Position numbers and translations under genes: made by a program
Shown here: in pieces, positions 49,266 through 57,125 of the stretch
Layout of the letters: every line of letters starts with the position of its first letter
How positions within the stretch are numbered: position 1 is the first letter of the stretch
Origin: Palsa-504 sp963744575
Lineage (GTDB): Bacteria; Actinomycetota; Actinomycetes; Streptosporangiales; Streptosporangiaceae
NCBI GenBank assembly: GCA_963744575.1
Contig: CAVUUF010000023.1
Location: 62,001-126,000 of the forward strand
Direction: 5' to 3'
DNA length: 64,000 nucleotides
The notes under the pieces: generated by a model
What the model saw: only the letters and a program-made list of their open reading frames with translations
The model's database searches: none
Told to the model about the DNA's origin: nothing

Positions 49266-50291
49266 ATGGCCATGCGAGCAGTCTGGATCACCGGGCCCGG
49301 CGGCCCCGACGCCCTGGAAGTGCGGGAGACGGCCGATCCCGAGCCTGCCCCGGGCCAGGTGCGTATCCGGGTCCGCGCGGCCGGCCTGAACTTCGCGGAG
49401 GTGATGGCCGCGCAGGGACTGTATCCCGATGCCCCCAAGCCGCCATGCGTCGTCGGCTACGAGGTGGCCGGGGTGGTCGACGCACTCGGCGAGCGCACCC
49501 AGGGCCCGGCGCCGGGCCAGCGGGTGCTGGCCATGACGCGTTTCGGGGGACACGCGGATGTGGTGTGCGTGCCCGCGGAACAGGTGCTGGCGATTCCGGA
49601 TGCGATGAGCTTCGAGGAAGCCGCCGCGCTTCCGGTCAACTACCTGACCGCCTACCACATGCTGTTCCGGATCGCGAACGTTCGCCCGGGCGAACGAGTG
49701 CTGGTGCACATGGCGGCCGGCGGCGTGGGGACAGCCGTGCTGCAGCTCTGCCGCACCGTGGATGATCTTGAGGTGTTCGGCACGGCCTCAGCCGGCAAGC
49801 ACGCGGCGTTGCGGGCCGAAGGCTGCGCGCACCCCATCGACTACCACGCCACCGACTACGCCGCCGAGGTGCGCCGGCTGACCGGAGGCGAGGGCGTGGA
49901 CATCGTGCTTGACCCGCTGGGCGGCAACGACTGGCGGAAGGGGCTGAAGCTGCTTCGCCCATGCGGCCGGCTGGTCGCGTTCGGGTTCGCCAACCTGGCC
50001 AGCGGTCAGCGCCGCCGCCCGGCCCGTGTCGCCGCCCAGGTGCTCGGCATCCCGCTGCTGACGCCGCTGCAGCTGATGAACCACAACCGGACGGTCAGCG
50101 GCGTCAACATCGGCCACCTGTGGGGGCAGATGGCCATCCTCCGCGAAGAGCTCCAGGCGGTCCTGGCGCTCTGGGACCAGGGCACGATCAAGCCGCACAT
50201 CGACGCGACCTACCCCTTCACCGAAGCGGCGGCCGCCCACCGCCAGATCCTGCAACGCCAGAACGTCGGCAAGGTCGTGCTCAAACCCTGA
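49266..50291 (+). CDS. NADPH:quinone oxidoreductase-like zinc-free MDR protein
   Basis: This 341-residue medium-chain dehydrogenase/reductase of the quinone oxidoreductase class has VRAAGLNFAEVMAAQG, CVVGYEVAGVVDALG, PVNYLTAYHMLF, the Rossmann loop HMAAGGVGTAVLQL, and LDPLGGNDW. The zinc-ligand Cys and His of alcohol dehydrogenases are missing, as expected for this class. Sequence such as GVNIGHLWGQ near the C-terminus resembles VAT-1-like members. It probably reduces quinones or enones with NADPH. It is 18 bp after the membrane protein gene and may share its transcript. Confidence 0.9.
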   Translation: MAMRAVWITGPGGPDALEVRETADPEPAPGQVRIRVRAAGLNFAEVMAAQGLYPDAPKPPCVVGYEVAGVVDALGERTQGPAPGQRVLAMTRFGGHADVVCVPAEQVLAIPDAMSFEEAAALPVNYLTAYHMLFRIANVRPGERVLVHMAAGGVGTAVLQLCRTVDDLEVFGTASAGKHAALRAEGCAHPIDYHATDYAAEVRRLTGGEGVDIVLDPLGGNDWRKGLKLLRPCGRLVAFGFANLASGQRRRPARVAAQVLGIPLLTPLQLMNHNRTVSGVNIGHLWGQMAILREELQAVLALWDQGTIKPHIDATYPFTEAAAAHRQILQRQNVGKVVLKP

Positions 50292-50518
50292 GGCGTCAGC
50301 GGCATCCGCCGTCGAGTTGCTCAGCACGACACCGGGAGCGGGAACCGGAAGCGGGAGTGGGCGGGACTGTGAGTCGGCCGCGCAGGACGCGCCGGCGCTC
50401 CCGGTGGGAGTGATCAGGCGGCTGCTGCCAGACTGAGGGCTGACTTGCCGATGGCACCACGCGACCGGCGCGGGCGCGGATTTCCGCCTCGCGCCGCGGA
50501 CCGACCGGGGACGGCCAG

Positions 50519-51973
50519 ATGGAACCTACCGCGACGATGCCCGCGTCACCGGCATCCAGGCTCGAGCCCGAGTCGACGGCGTTGCGGGCGCACCGCCTGG
50601 CCGCCGCGCGCCGGCGGGCCACCGCTCTGCTCGCCGGGGCGACGGTGCTGTTCGTGGCCGTGACCGCGGCCGGCGTTCACGGAACCTTCCTCGGCTACGT
50701 GCAGGCCGGCGCCGAGGCCTCCATGGTCGGCGGGATTGCCGACTGGTTCGCGGTGACGGCGCTGTTCCGCCGTCCCCTGGGCCTGCCGATACCGCACACC
50801 GCGCTGATCGTCGAGCGCAAGGATCAGTTCGCCGCCACCCTCGGCCGGTTTGTGCAGGAGAACTTCCTCAACGCCGACGTCCTGGCCGAACGGATCCGCT
50901 CGGTATCTCTCGTCCCGCGCCTGGCCGCGTGGCTGGCCGACCCGGACAACGCCGCCCGCTTCGCCGGTCACGCTGCGGATCTGGTGGTCACGGCGGCCGA
51001 GGCGCTGCGCGACGAGGACGTGCAGCGCGTCCTCACCGCCGAACTGACCCGGGCCATCGACGCCGTCGAGGTGGCGCCGCTGGCCGGGCGGGCGCTGCGG
51101 ATCGTCATCGCGGGCGGCCACCACGCCGAGCTGTTCAACGCCATCGTGTCCGCCGCCGACCGCTATCTCGGCGACCATCGCGAGGAGCTGAGTCAGCTGT
51201 TCGAGGTCGAGGCGCCCCGCTGGGTGCCCGACGCGGTTTACCGGCGCCTCTTCGACCGCCTGTTCGCCCGCCTGCGCCAGCGTCTGGCGGCCATGGCCGC
51301 CGATCCAGACGACGAGACCCGGCGTCAGTTCGACGCGTGGATCGCCGGGCTCCCCGACCGCCTCGAGACTTCCCCGGAGCTGCGCGAGCGCGGGGAGCGC
51401 CTCAAGCGCGACGTCCTGGGCAGCGCCGGGCTGCGGGACCGGTCCTCGTCGCTGTGGCAGAAGGCCAAGGAAACCCTGCGGACCCAGGCGGCCGACCCGG
51501 AATCTGAGCTGCGCCGCCGGCTGGCCGAGGCGCTGGCGGCGGCCGGCCGGCGCCTCGGCTCGGACCGTCGTCTCGCCGACGGCCTCGAGCGCATGGTGGA
51601 GTCGGGGGCCAGGGCCCTCGCCGATCAGTTCCACGACGAGCTGGCCGGCCTGGTCACGGGGACCATCGAGCGGTGGGACGCCGCCGAGACGTCGAGCCAG
51701 CTGGAACTGCTGCTGGGGCATGACCTGCAGTACATCCGCATCAACGGCACGGTGGTGGGGGCAGGCGTGGGTCTGATCCTGCACGCCATCGTCCTGGCGC
51801 TGGCCTTATGGTCGGCCGCGGTGCCAGGGCGGCAGGGCGACCAGGCCGGCGGCGGCCAGGCTAGCCGGTCCGAGGGGGGTCGAACAGGATGCTGCCGAAC
51901 GGTGTCGCAGGATTCACTCCAGCCTCCACCAGCACGTAGGGCGACAGAAGCCATCAGCCACAGCGGCGGTTAG
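50519..51973 (+). CDS. DUF445 membrane protein
   Basis: The 484-residue protein has an N-terminal helix (AGATVLFVAVTAAGV), the conserved SMVGGIADWFAVTALFRRPLGLPIPHTALI, and a long helical cytoplasmic or periplasmic middle region (RRQFDAWIAGLPDRL). A final transmembrane helix follows INGTVVGAGVGLILHAIVLALALW, as in DUF445 proteins. Function is unknown; the two end helices anchor the long central domain. About 45 residues after the last helix are Gly/Ser/Arg-rich and look like read-through past the normal end near 51850, so the true stop may have been lost. Start ATG 50519 is weakly supported by GGGGA. Confidence 0.85.
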   Translation: MEPTATMPASPASRLEPESTALRAHRLAAARRRATALLAGATVLFVAVTAAGVHGTFLGYVQAGAEASMVGGIADWFAVTALFRRPLGLPIPHTALIVERKDQFAATLGRFVQENFLNADVLAERIRSVSLVPRLAAWLADPDNAARFAGHAADLVVTAAEALRDEDVQRVLTAELTRAIDAVEVAPLAGRALRIVIAGGHHAELFNAIVSAADRYLGDHREELSQLFEVEAPRWVPDAVYRRLFDRLFARLRQRLAAMAADPDDETRRQFDAWIAGLPDRLETSPELRERGERLKRDVLGSAGLRDRSSSLWQKAKETLRTQAADPESELRRRLAEALAAAGRRLGSDRRLADGLERMVESGARALADQFHDELAGLVTGTIERWDAAETSSQLELLLGHDLQYIRINGTVVGAGVGLILHAIVLALALWSAAVPGRQGDQAGGGQASRSEGGRTGCCRTVSQDSLQPPPARRATEAISHSGG

Positions 51974-52000
51974 AGGTGAGCTTCATCACCTGCCTCGATT

Positions 52001-52825
52001 TTACCGCGATGTCATCGTGCGGCCGATCTCGCGAGCAAGCTCCAGGCCGAGGACGCGATCCAGGAAGACGAACGTCTCGAACTTCGCACCCGCTGGCACC
52101 TCGTGACTGGACTCCATGTTGCGCAGCAGGTCCAGGGCCGCCACCGTGTCGAGGTCTTCGTCAAAGGCATCGCGGATTCTCGCGGCAGCCTCCTGGGGGA
52201 TCGGCCTTGATGGCTCGTTAGCCCACTCCGCCACCCTGGGTCGCCATAGGCCCAGCGCTCCGGCCGCGTCAGCCAGCAGAGCGGGGGTGAGGGTCACCGG
52301 CTGGCGGTGCGAGTGGGACAGCATGACGAGTCGCAGCGCAAACGGATCCCCTCCGGTCTCCCCGTGGGCCAGGTCCTCAACCGAGCCGACGCGGAGGAGC
52401 AGTCCGTCGGTCACATCGCCGAGCTCGGCCGGGTTCCTGGTCAGGTGCACGTGAGCTCGCCCGCCGAGCGCCGTCTCGGTGTCGTCGGCGCCGGTGCATA
52501 CGGCAGGCGGGTGAATGCCTAGCACGCTGATGTGCTCATCAAGTGCGGCGGGCGGCGGGCTGCCCGCGGTCAGGACGGCGACCACTTGCCGTCCGTGCAG
52601 TTCGGCAGTTCGCATCAGCACGTCCGCCACCAGGAAGACCCGCAGATCCGCCAGGCCGGACCATCCCCCGTCGGACGGACCGTGAACGCAAACCCGCAGC
52701 GGAATCGAGGCCTTGACGGCGAGCTCGGCAAACGAGTCAGTTCGGTCATTCCACAAGCGCAGCACGCCACCCAGGTTAAGCCGACGCCGGGATCGCGTGG
52801 GCTGGTCATCGGCGCGCTTTACCAA
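52001..52825 (-). CDS. Cysteinyl-tRNA synthetase-like protein without catalytic signatures
   Basis: The 274-residue protein appears to be a degenerate class I cysteinyl-tRNA synthetase relative. LRVCVHGPSDGGWSG and LRVFLVADVLMRTAELHGRQV align by pattern with the CysRS Rossmann start and the helix after HIGH. The C-terminal DEDLDTVAALDLLRNMESS and KFETFVFLDRVLGLELAREIG match the helical end of CysRS/MshC. HIGH and KMSKS are not present and the Zn-binding ligands are not evident, so amino-acid activation is unlikely. It may be a regulatory or tRNA-binding paralogue. The start is a TTG and uncertain. Homology is from pattern recognition only. Confidence 0.5.
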   Translation of the reverse strand: MVKRADDQPTRSRRRLNLGGVLRLWNDRTDSFAELAVKASIPLRVCVHGPSDGGWSGLADLRVFLVADVLMRTAELHGRQVVAVLTAGSPPPAALDEHISVLGIHPPAVCTGADDTETALGGRAHVHLTRNPAELGDVTDGLLLRVGSVEDLAHGETGGDPFALRLVMLSHSHRQPVTLTPALLADAAGALGLWRPRVAEWANEPSRPIPQEAAARIRDAFDEDLDTVAALDLLRNMESSHEVPAGAKFETFVFLDRVLGLELAREIGRTMTSR

Positions 52826-52947
52826 TCAGGGGCCCGTATCTATCCTGAGACTGAGTACGGCGGAGGGGCCCGCCGTTAAGCGCGGTCATCGCCAACGGTC
52901 CCTGTCCTACCCGGACAGGAGGACGCATATTCATGCGGGACTGTTAG

Positions 52948-53118
52948 ACCTCGGACTATGGCGTGCGCGGCGATCGCCTGGCCTGCGTCTATTGCTCGGA
53001 CGAGGCCGGCGCGGCGGAAGACTGCCCGCCGGAGCTACTCGCCTATCTCTACCTGTGCCGCGGGTTGTCGACCTACGACGTCGGCGAACTCTCCGGTCTC
53101 GGCCGGCAGCGGGTGACC
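52948..53118 (+). pseudogene. Helix-turn-helix protein remnant
   Basis: One frame reads YGVRGDRLACVYCSDEAGAA, ELLAYLYLCRGLSTYDVGEL and SGLGRQRVT, resembling the start of a small Cys-containing DNA-binding protein with a helix-turn-helix (LSTYDVGELSGLGRQRVT). There is no clear start codon, and homology stops at about 53118, inside the vapC gene on the other strand. The remainder has been replaced, probably by the deletion that also altered the end of VapC. Confidence 0.35.
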
Positions 53119-53511
53119 AGTGACGACGTGCACGTCGCAGCGCCGTCCCGGGCAATCGCGCAGCTTGCCATCCGGAGTCACCAGGCGGCAGCCGCGAGCC
53201 TCGGCGAGGGCCAGATAGGCGGCGTCATACGGGGTGACGTTGCGGCGCAGCTCCCAGACCCTGTCGGCAAGCTCATCCCAGCCCGCGTAGCCAACCGTGA
53301 GCCGGTTCAGGGTGCGCACGGCCGCGTCGGCCCGCTCGTCGCTGAGCTTGCCAGCCAGCCACCTGCCCCTGATGGCCGAGGTCACTTCGACCCGCATGTG
53401 CTCCGGTGCCGCCCAGTGCGGATCGGCCGTAAGTTCGGCCTGCGCGGCATCCCCGGCCGGGCCGTCGCCGGTCAGCGCGTCCACCATGAGCGCCGCGTCG
53501 ACGACGATCAC
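53035..53511 (-). CDS. vapC: PIN-domain toxin, VapC-like
   Basis: The 158-residue PIN ribonuclease has the acidic quartet: Asp in VVDAALMVD, Glu in RVEVTSAI, Asp in YDAAYLALAEARG and Asp in VTPDGKL. PIN toxins cleave tRNA or rRNA when freed from antitoxin. The GTG start overlaps the antitoxin stop (GTGA). The last 28 residues, after CDVHVV, are unlike PIN domains and are antisense to a helix-turn-helix remnant, so the original C-terminus appears replaced. This might or might not affect activity. Confidence 0.85.
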   Translation of the reverse strand: MIVVDAALMVDALTGDGPAGDAAQAELTADPHWAAPEHMRVEVTSAIRGRWLAGKLSDERADAAVRTLNRLTVGYAGWDELADRVWELRRNVTPYDAAYLALAEARGCRLVTPDGKLRDCPGRRCDVHVVTGHPLPAETGEFADVVGRQPAAQVEIGE

Positions 53512-53765
53512 GCGCCACCGGCGTTCCGCTGATCCCGCCCGGCGCGGATCGCGTCGAGCTCCTCCGTCGTCTCGCCGGGGGTGGCCACGTGCCCGCCGCC
53601 AGTCTCCCGGACTTGCCGCAGCAGCATGACGTTCTGCGCCCGGCGGGCGTCCTCTTCCAGCAACGCCAGCAGGTACGCCTGCATCGACTGCCCGCGCGCC
53701 CGGGCCACCTCCGCGAGCGTGTCCCGCACCTGCTCGGGAACGTCCCGCACCTGAATGCTGACCAT
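53508..53765 (-). CDS. vapB: Ribbon-helix-helix antitoxin, VapB/FitA-like
   Basis: The 85-residue antitoxin has an N-terminal ribbon (MVSIQVRDVPEQVRDTL) and helices ARARGQSMQAYLLALLEEDA of the Arc/CopG fold, then a flexible toxin-binding tail. It pairs with the overlapping PIN toxin and should autorepress the operon. Two copies of ATGCAnGCAT lie at and just upstream of its start. Confidence 0.88.
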   Translation of the reverse strand: MVSIQVRDVPEQVRDTLAEVARARGQSMQAYLLALLEEDARRAQNVMLLRQVRETGGGHVATPGETTEELDAIRAGRDQRNAGGA

Positions 53766-53788
53766 GCAGGCATTCTACATGCATGCAT
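53764..53788. promoter_or_regulatory. Candidate toxin-antitoxin operator
   Basis: ATGCAGGCAT (53764-53773) and ATGCATGCAT (53779-53788), two 10-bp palindromes 15 bp apart centre to centre, overlap the vapB start. This spacing suits two ribbon-helix-helix dimers. Confidence 0.6.
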
Positions 53789-53816
53789 TATGACTGCACC
53801 GTTGGGAGCGGCGTAC

Positions 53817-54302
53817 TCAGGCCAGGGCGGTGGCCACGGCGATGACGGCGATCAGGGCGATCAGCATGTAGAGCAGGTAGGCGTCCAGACGACCGGACTG
53901 CAGCCGCTTGGCCGCCGTGACGATGGCCAGGAAGGCCGCGAGCGCGGGCCGGTACAGGTAGGTCTCGACCACCTCCATGACGTCGGAGGCGTACCGCAGG
54001 TGCGCGGCGCCCACGCCCTGCGCCGGATCGGCGCGGTCCGGGGGGCCGGAGCCGTCGCGGCCGTTCTCCTGCATCATGACCTCGCGCAGTTCGGCGCGGG
54101 TGTGCAGCACGCCGGCGCCGGTGACCAGCAGCACGTCGGCGTGCCGCGGGCTGGCGGTGAAGAACACGCCCAGCCGGTGGATGTCGTAGACCGGGCCGAG
54201 CAGGGCCTGGATCTCCCATTCCTCACTGCCGTCGGAGCCGGCGTCCACGTGCCGGACGTGCACGCTGCGGCGCAGCGCGGTGGTCCGCTGCCGCTGCCGC
54301 AC
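53817..54302 (-). pseudogene. HyfI N-terminus fused to HyfB C-terminus (deletion product)
   Basis: Residues 10-65 (SVHVRHVDAGSDGSEEWEIQ, LGPVYDIHRLGVFFTASPRH, ADVLLVTGAGV) match the N-terminal part of the small NuoB-like subunit of group-4 hydrogenases. From about residue 100 the sequence becomes SDVMEVVETYLYRPALAAFL and RLQSGRLDAYLLYMLIALIA, which is the end of the large membrane subunit HyfB, with its last helix. Everything between has been lost, in frame. The result is a 161-residue hybrid that cannot serve either role. Confidence 0.65.
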
Positions 54303-54861
54303 AGCGCGCTGACCAGGCGCAGCACCCGTTCCTTGGGCAGTGCGACCCGGGCGGTGGCCACCGCGAGCCCGGCCGCGTCGGCCAGCCGGACCGCGACGTC
54401 AAGATGGTTGGCGATCCGCTCCAGCTCGGCGTGAAGTACCCGGGCCAGCGCCGCGGGCGAGGGTACCTGGCAGCCCGCGATCTCCTCCACCGCGTGGCAG
54501 AAGGCCAGCGCGTGGGCGACCGAGGCGATGCCCTCGGCGCGTTCGGCCAGCAGCACGGCGTCGGCCGCCGTCATCCCGGCGAACCGGTCCGCCACGCCGC
54601 GGTGCTTGTAGAACACCCGCATGTTCAGGTGCGGGATCGCCTCGCCCGGCGTCTCGACCAGGTACTCGATCGACTCCGTTACCCCGGCGGCAGCGGGGCT
54701 TCCAGCGTGTCGATGCCGCCCGGCGTCGCGAGGTGCGCGGACAGGACCAGCGGGTCGCCCTCGGGCCAGGCGGCGAACAGGCCGGCGAACCGGTCCCCGG
54801 TGCTGACCCGGGCGCAGAGTTCGTCCCACAGCGCGGTGACGCCGGGCTGTGTCATCGTCAT
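54296..54861 (-). pseudogene. HyfG-like hydrogenase large-subunit remnant
   Basis: The first 60 residues (ATG at 54861; WDELCARVSTGDRFAGLFAA, LVLSAHLATPG) match the NuoC-like start of HyfG. After a deletion with frame change near 54682, another frame gives ESIEYLVETPGEAIPH, FYKHRGVADRFAGMT, LAERAEGIASVAHALAFCHA and LERIANHLDVAVRLADAAGL. This ends at SALCGS, just where the HyfI piece starts. The nickel-ligand Cys motifs are missing. Together with the hybrid downstream it represents an erased group-4 hydrogenase or complex-I-like operon. Confidence 0.7.
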
Positions 54862-54994
54862 CGGGCCGCTCCCAGCTGGATGACGGCGCGGTATGGAGGA
54901 GCCGGACTCGGTCGAGTTGGATCATCAGGCCGGCAACGGGTAGCCTTCGCTACTGCCCGGTAACCCGCAACCCCCCACGGGTGCCCGGGTAATT

Positions 54995-55026
54995 AGCCCC
55001 GCCCGGGCCACCGTCCGGGCGGGGCT
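54995..55026. terminator. Strong hairpin terminator
   Basis: AGCCCCGCCCGG (54995-55006) and CCGGGCGGGGCT (55015-55026) form a perfect 12-bp stem with an 8-base loop, 36 bp past the stop of the NlpC/P60 gene on the minus strand. It also lies 134 bp upstream of the hyf remnant. Confidence 0.75.
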
Positions 55027-55061
55027 TCCGATTCCGCCTGTTCGGCCGCCGGGCCGATCGG

Positions 55062-56087
55062 CTACGGCCGGGCGGCGCCGACGAAGGTCGACGCGTACCA
55101 GCCGGTGCTCATCGGGATCTTCTGCACGTCCATCCCGGTCGACGGGGCGTCGATGATGTAGCCGCCTCCCACGTACATGGCGACGTGCCCGACGCCGTCG
55201 TAGTACAGCAGGTCACCGGGCTGGATGGCGGATGCGGCGATGTGCGGCAGGGCGGCCCACTGCCCGTAGGTGTCCCGCGGGATCGCGACCCCGGCCGCCG
55301 CCCAGGCGGCCTGGGCTAGCCCGGAGCAGTCGTAGCTGCCCGGTCCGGTCGCGCCCCACTGATAGGGCTTGCCGAGCTGGGCGTAGGCGACGGCGACGGC
55401 CTTTTCCGCCTGGGTGCCGGTGGGGCCGGTGTAGCTGGCCGTGATCGTGCCGCTCGCGCCGATCGAGTGGCTCACCACCGTCTGCTGCTGCGGCACGGTC
55501 AGGCTGGTCAGCGTGGCCTTCTCGGTCGTGATGAGCTTGCCCAGGGAGTTCTTGTGGGCGGCGAGCTGGCCCTTGAGGCTGGCGATCCCGGCCTCGGTGC
55601 GCTGCATCTCCTGCTCGACGCCGGCCAGCTGGCTGGCGTCGGTGAGCAGCTGACGGGTCTCGGCGGTCCGGCTGCCGGACATCTCCATCAGCAGCGACCC
55701 TAGCCGCAGCACGCCCGACGGGTCGCCGGAGGTGAGCACGCCCGCGACCGAGGTCGCGCCGGTGTCCTCGAAGGTCGCGGCGGCGGCCTCGGCCACGCTG
55801 GCCTGCGCCGCCTGGAACTGGGCATTGGCGTGGTTCAGGTGCACGCGGACCTGGGACAGCCTGGACTGCGCGGCGGAAAGCTGCTGGCCGGCCTGGTCGA
55901 GCTGCTGGCTGACCTGGTCGAACTGCGACGTGAGCTGGTTGATCCGGGCCTGAACCTGGTCGACAGTCGGCTGCGGCGCCGCGCCGGCTATCCCGCCGTA
56001 CGCGGCCAGCCCGCCCATCACGGCGAGCCCGGCCGCGACGGCGATGCCGCGCCGCCACCCGGATACCCTCACCAGCCGCCTGCCCAC
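55062..56087 (-). CDS. NlpC/P60 peptidoglycan endopeptidase
   Basis: The 341-residue secreted protein has an N-terminal signal or anchor (residues 10-36, cut near AGAAPQP), a long coiled coil (residues 40-190, many Gln and heptads) and a C-terminal NlpC/P60 domain. The catalytic Cys254 lies in YDCSGLAQAAW and His301 in GVGHVAMYVG. The third position, usually His/Asn/Gln, reads IIDAPST with Asp. RipA/CwlO-like enzymes of this build cleave stem peptides during growth; the coiled coil regulates activity through FtsEX-type partners (family knowledge). The GTG start is at 56087. I looked for a c-di-AMP riboswitch in the 125-bp upstream spacer and did not see one. Confidence 0.92.
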   Translation of the reverse strand: MGRRLVRVSGWRRGIAVAAGLAVMGGLAAYGGIAGAAPQPTVDQVQARINQLTSQFDQVSQQLDQAGQQLSAAQSRLSQVRVHLNHANAQFQAAQASVAEAAAATFEDTGATSVAGVLTSGDPSGVLRLGSLLMEMSGSRTAETRQLLTDASQLAGVEQEMQRTEAGIASLKGQLAAHKNSLGKLITTEKATLTSLTVPQQQTVVSHSIGASGTITASYTGPTGTQAEKAVAVAYAQLGKPYQWGATGPGSYDCSGLAQAAWAAAGVAIPRDTYGQWAALPHIAASAIQPGDLLYYDGVGHVAMYVGGGYIIDAPSTGMDVQKIPMSTGWYASTFVGAARP

Positions 56088-56211
56088 GTACCGATCACGC
56101 TCCTCACCGTCCGGATGTCCAGATCACGGTAGTGACTCGGCGTGGGGCGACTCAACCAGATCGCCCAGATATCACGGACTTATTACGAGTTGCGCAGCTG
56201 CCACCTGCCGC

Positions 56212-56838
56212 TCATGAGGATTCGTCCTGGTGGACGGCGGCGAGCAGGGCGGCGTACGCGCGGACCAGCGCGGCGCGCTCCAGCTTGAGCAGCGGGCTGT
56301 CCGGCGGGCAACCCGCCCGGACCCACCGGTCGGACAGGTCCATCGCCTGCACCCGATGCACGGCGGCCGGCCGGACCGCGTTCTCGTCCTGTCCGAAGAG
56401 GTAGCAGTACAGCCGGGTCACGGACTCGACCAGCTCGTCGCCCGTCTCCGCGGGATCGGCTGCATGCTGGCGCTTACGGTGCGCCCGCCACCAGTCGATC
56501 TCCAGGCTGGCCGCTAGGGCCGGATCCGCGGGCTCACCGAAGCGGAGCCGGACCAGCGTGTACAGCTCATGCATGCGGGCCTGGGCGCCCTCAGGGTCGT
56601 TGTCGGGAAACGGCGCCCACAGCTGGACCGCTCGCAGCATCAGCCAGGCGCCCTGCAGAATCCGGGCCAGGTCCGGGCCGAAGCCGAGCCGGAGCAGCAT
56701 GACCGAGCTCGCCAGCAAATGGGTCCAGCGGCGCAGGTAGTAAGCCACCCACATCCGGTACTCCAGGTCCGCGATGCGGAAGGGATCGAAGGACCGCAGG
56801 CCGCCCGGCGACCCCATGTTTGCCCACCAGATGCCCAC
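56212..56838 (-). CDS. Conserved actinomycete protein of unknown function
   Basis: The 208-residue protein begins VGIWWANMGSPGGLRSFDPF and is rich in Trp, Tyr and Leu: YRMWVAYYLRRWTHLLASSVMLLRLGFG, WLMLRAVQLWAPFPDNDP, EIDWWRAHRKRQH. It is helical with no signal peptide or clear membrane helix and I do not recognise a named family. The GTG at 56838 is chosen because GGAAGGGAGGG sits 4-12 bases upstream; the TTG at 56865 would include that site. It lies between the sigma-factor remnant and NlpC/P60 and appears to be its own transcript. Confidence 0.7.
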   Translation of the reverse strand: MGIWWANMGSPGGLRSFDPFRIADLEYRMWVAYYLRRWTHLLASSVMLLRLGFGPDLARILQGAWLMLRAVQLWAPFPDNDPEGAQARMHELYTLVRLRFGEPADPALAASLEIDWWRAHRKRQHAADPAETGDELVESVTRLYCYLFGQDENAVRPAAVHRVQAMDLSDRWVRAGCPPDSPLLKLERAALVRAYAALLAAVHQDESS

Positions 56839-56927
56839 GGGCCCTCCCTTCCTCTTCCCTGTCAAGAGCGTTCGGTTTTACCTGGCAGGCGAAGGCGGAG
56901 CCAGCGCACCTAGCCCGGGCATATCGG

Positions 56928-57125
56928 TCAGCCGTGCGATGCATATGCGCCGAGTTCGGCGCGGAGCCGGGAACGGGCCCGATGCAGGCACGACTTCACG
57001 CTACCGAGCGGGATGCCGGTAAGGGCGGAGATCTGCGGGTAGCCGAGTCCCTGAAGGTCGGCGAGATAGACCACCATCCGGTGCCGGTCCGGCAGCGCCC
57101 GCAGCGCCGCGCTCCAGATTGTCAA
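56928..57125 (-). pseudogene. Sigma factor region 4 remnant
   Basis: The frame contains AALRALPDRHRMVVYLADLQGLGYPQISAL and TGIPLGSVKSCLHRARSRLR, which is sigma-70 region 4 of the ECF SigR-type. Region 2 and the start are absent: the sequence upstream belongs to the end of the lipid kinase gene, overlapping by 4 bp. The remaining 60 residues could bind a -35 element but not core polymerase. Confidence 0.7.

Noticed and set aside
56088..56211. Possible c-di-AMP (ydaO) riboswitch before the NlpC/P60 gene
   Set aside because: Such riboswitches often precede actinomycete cell-wall hydrolases, but the 124-bp spacer shows neither the conserved core nor a fitting stem arrangement.
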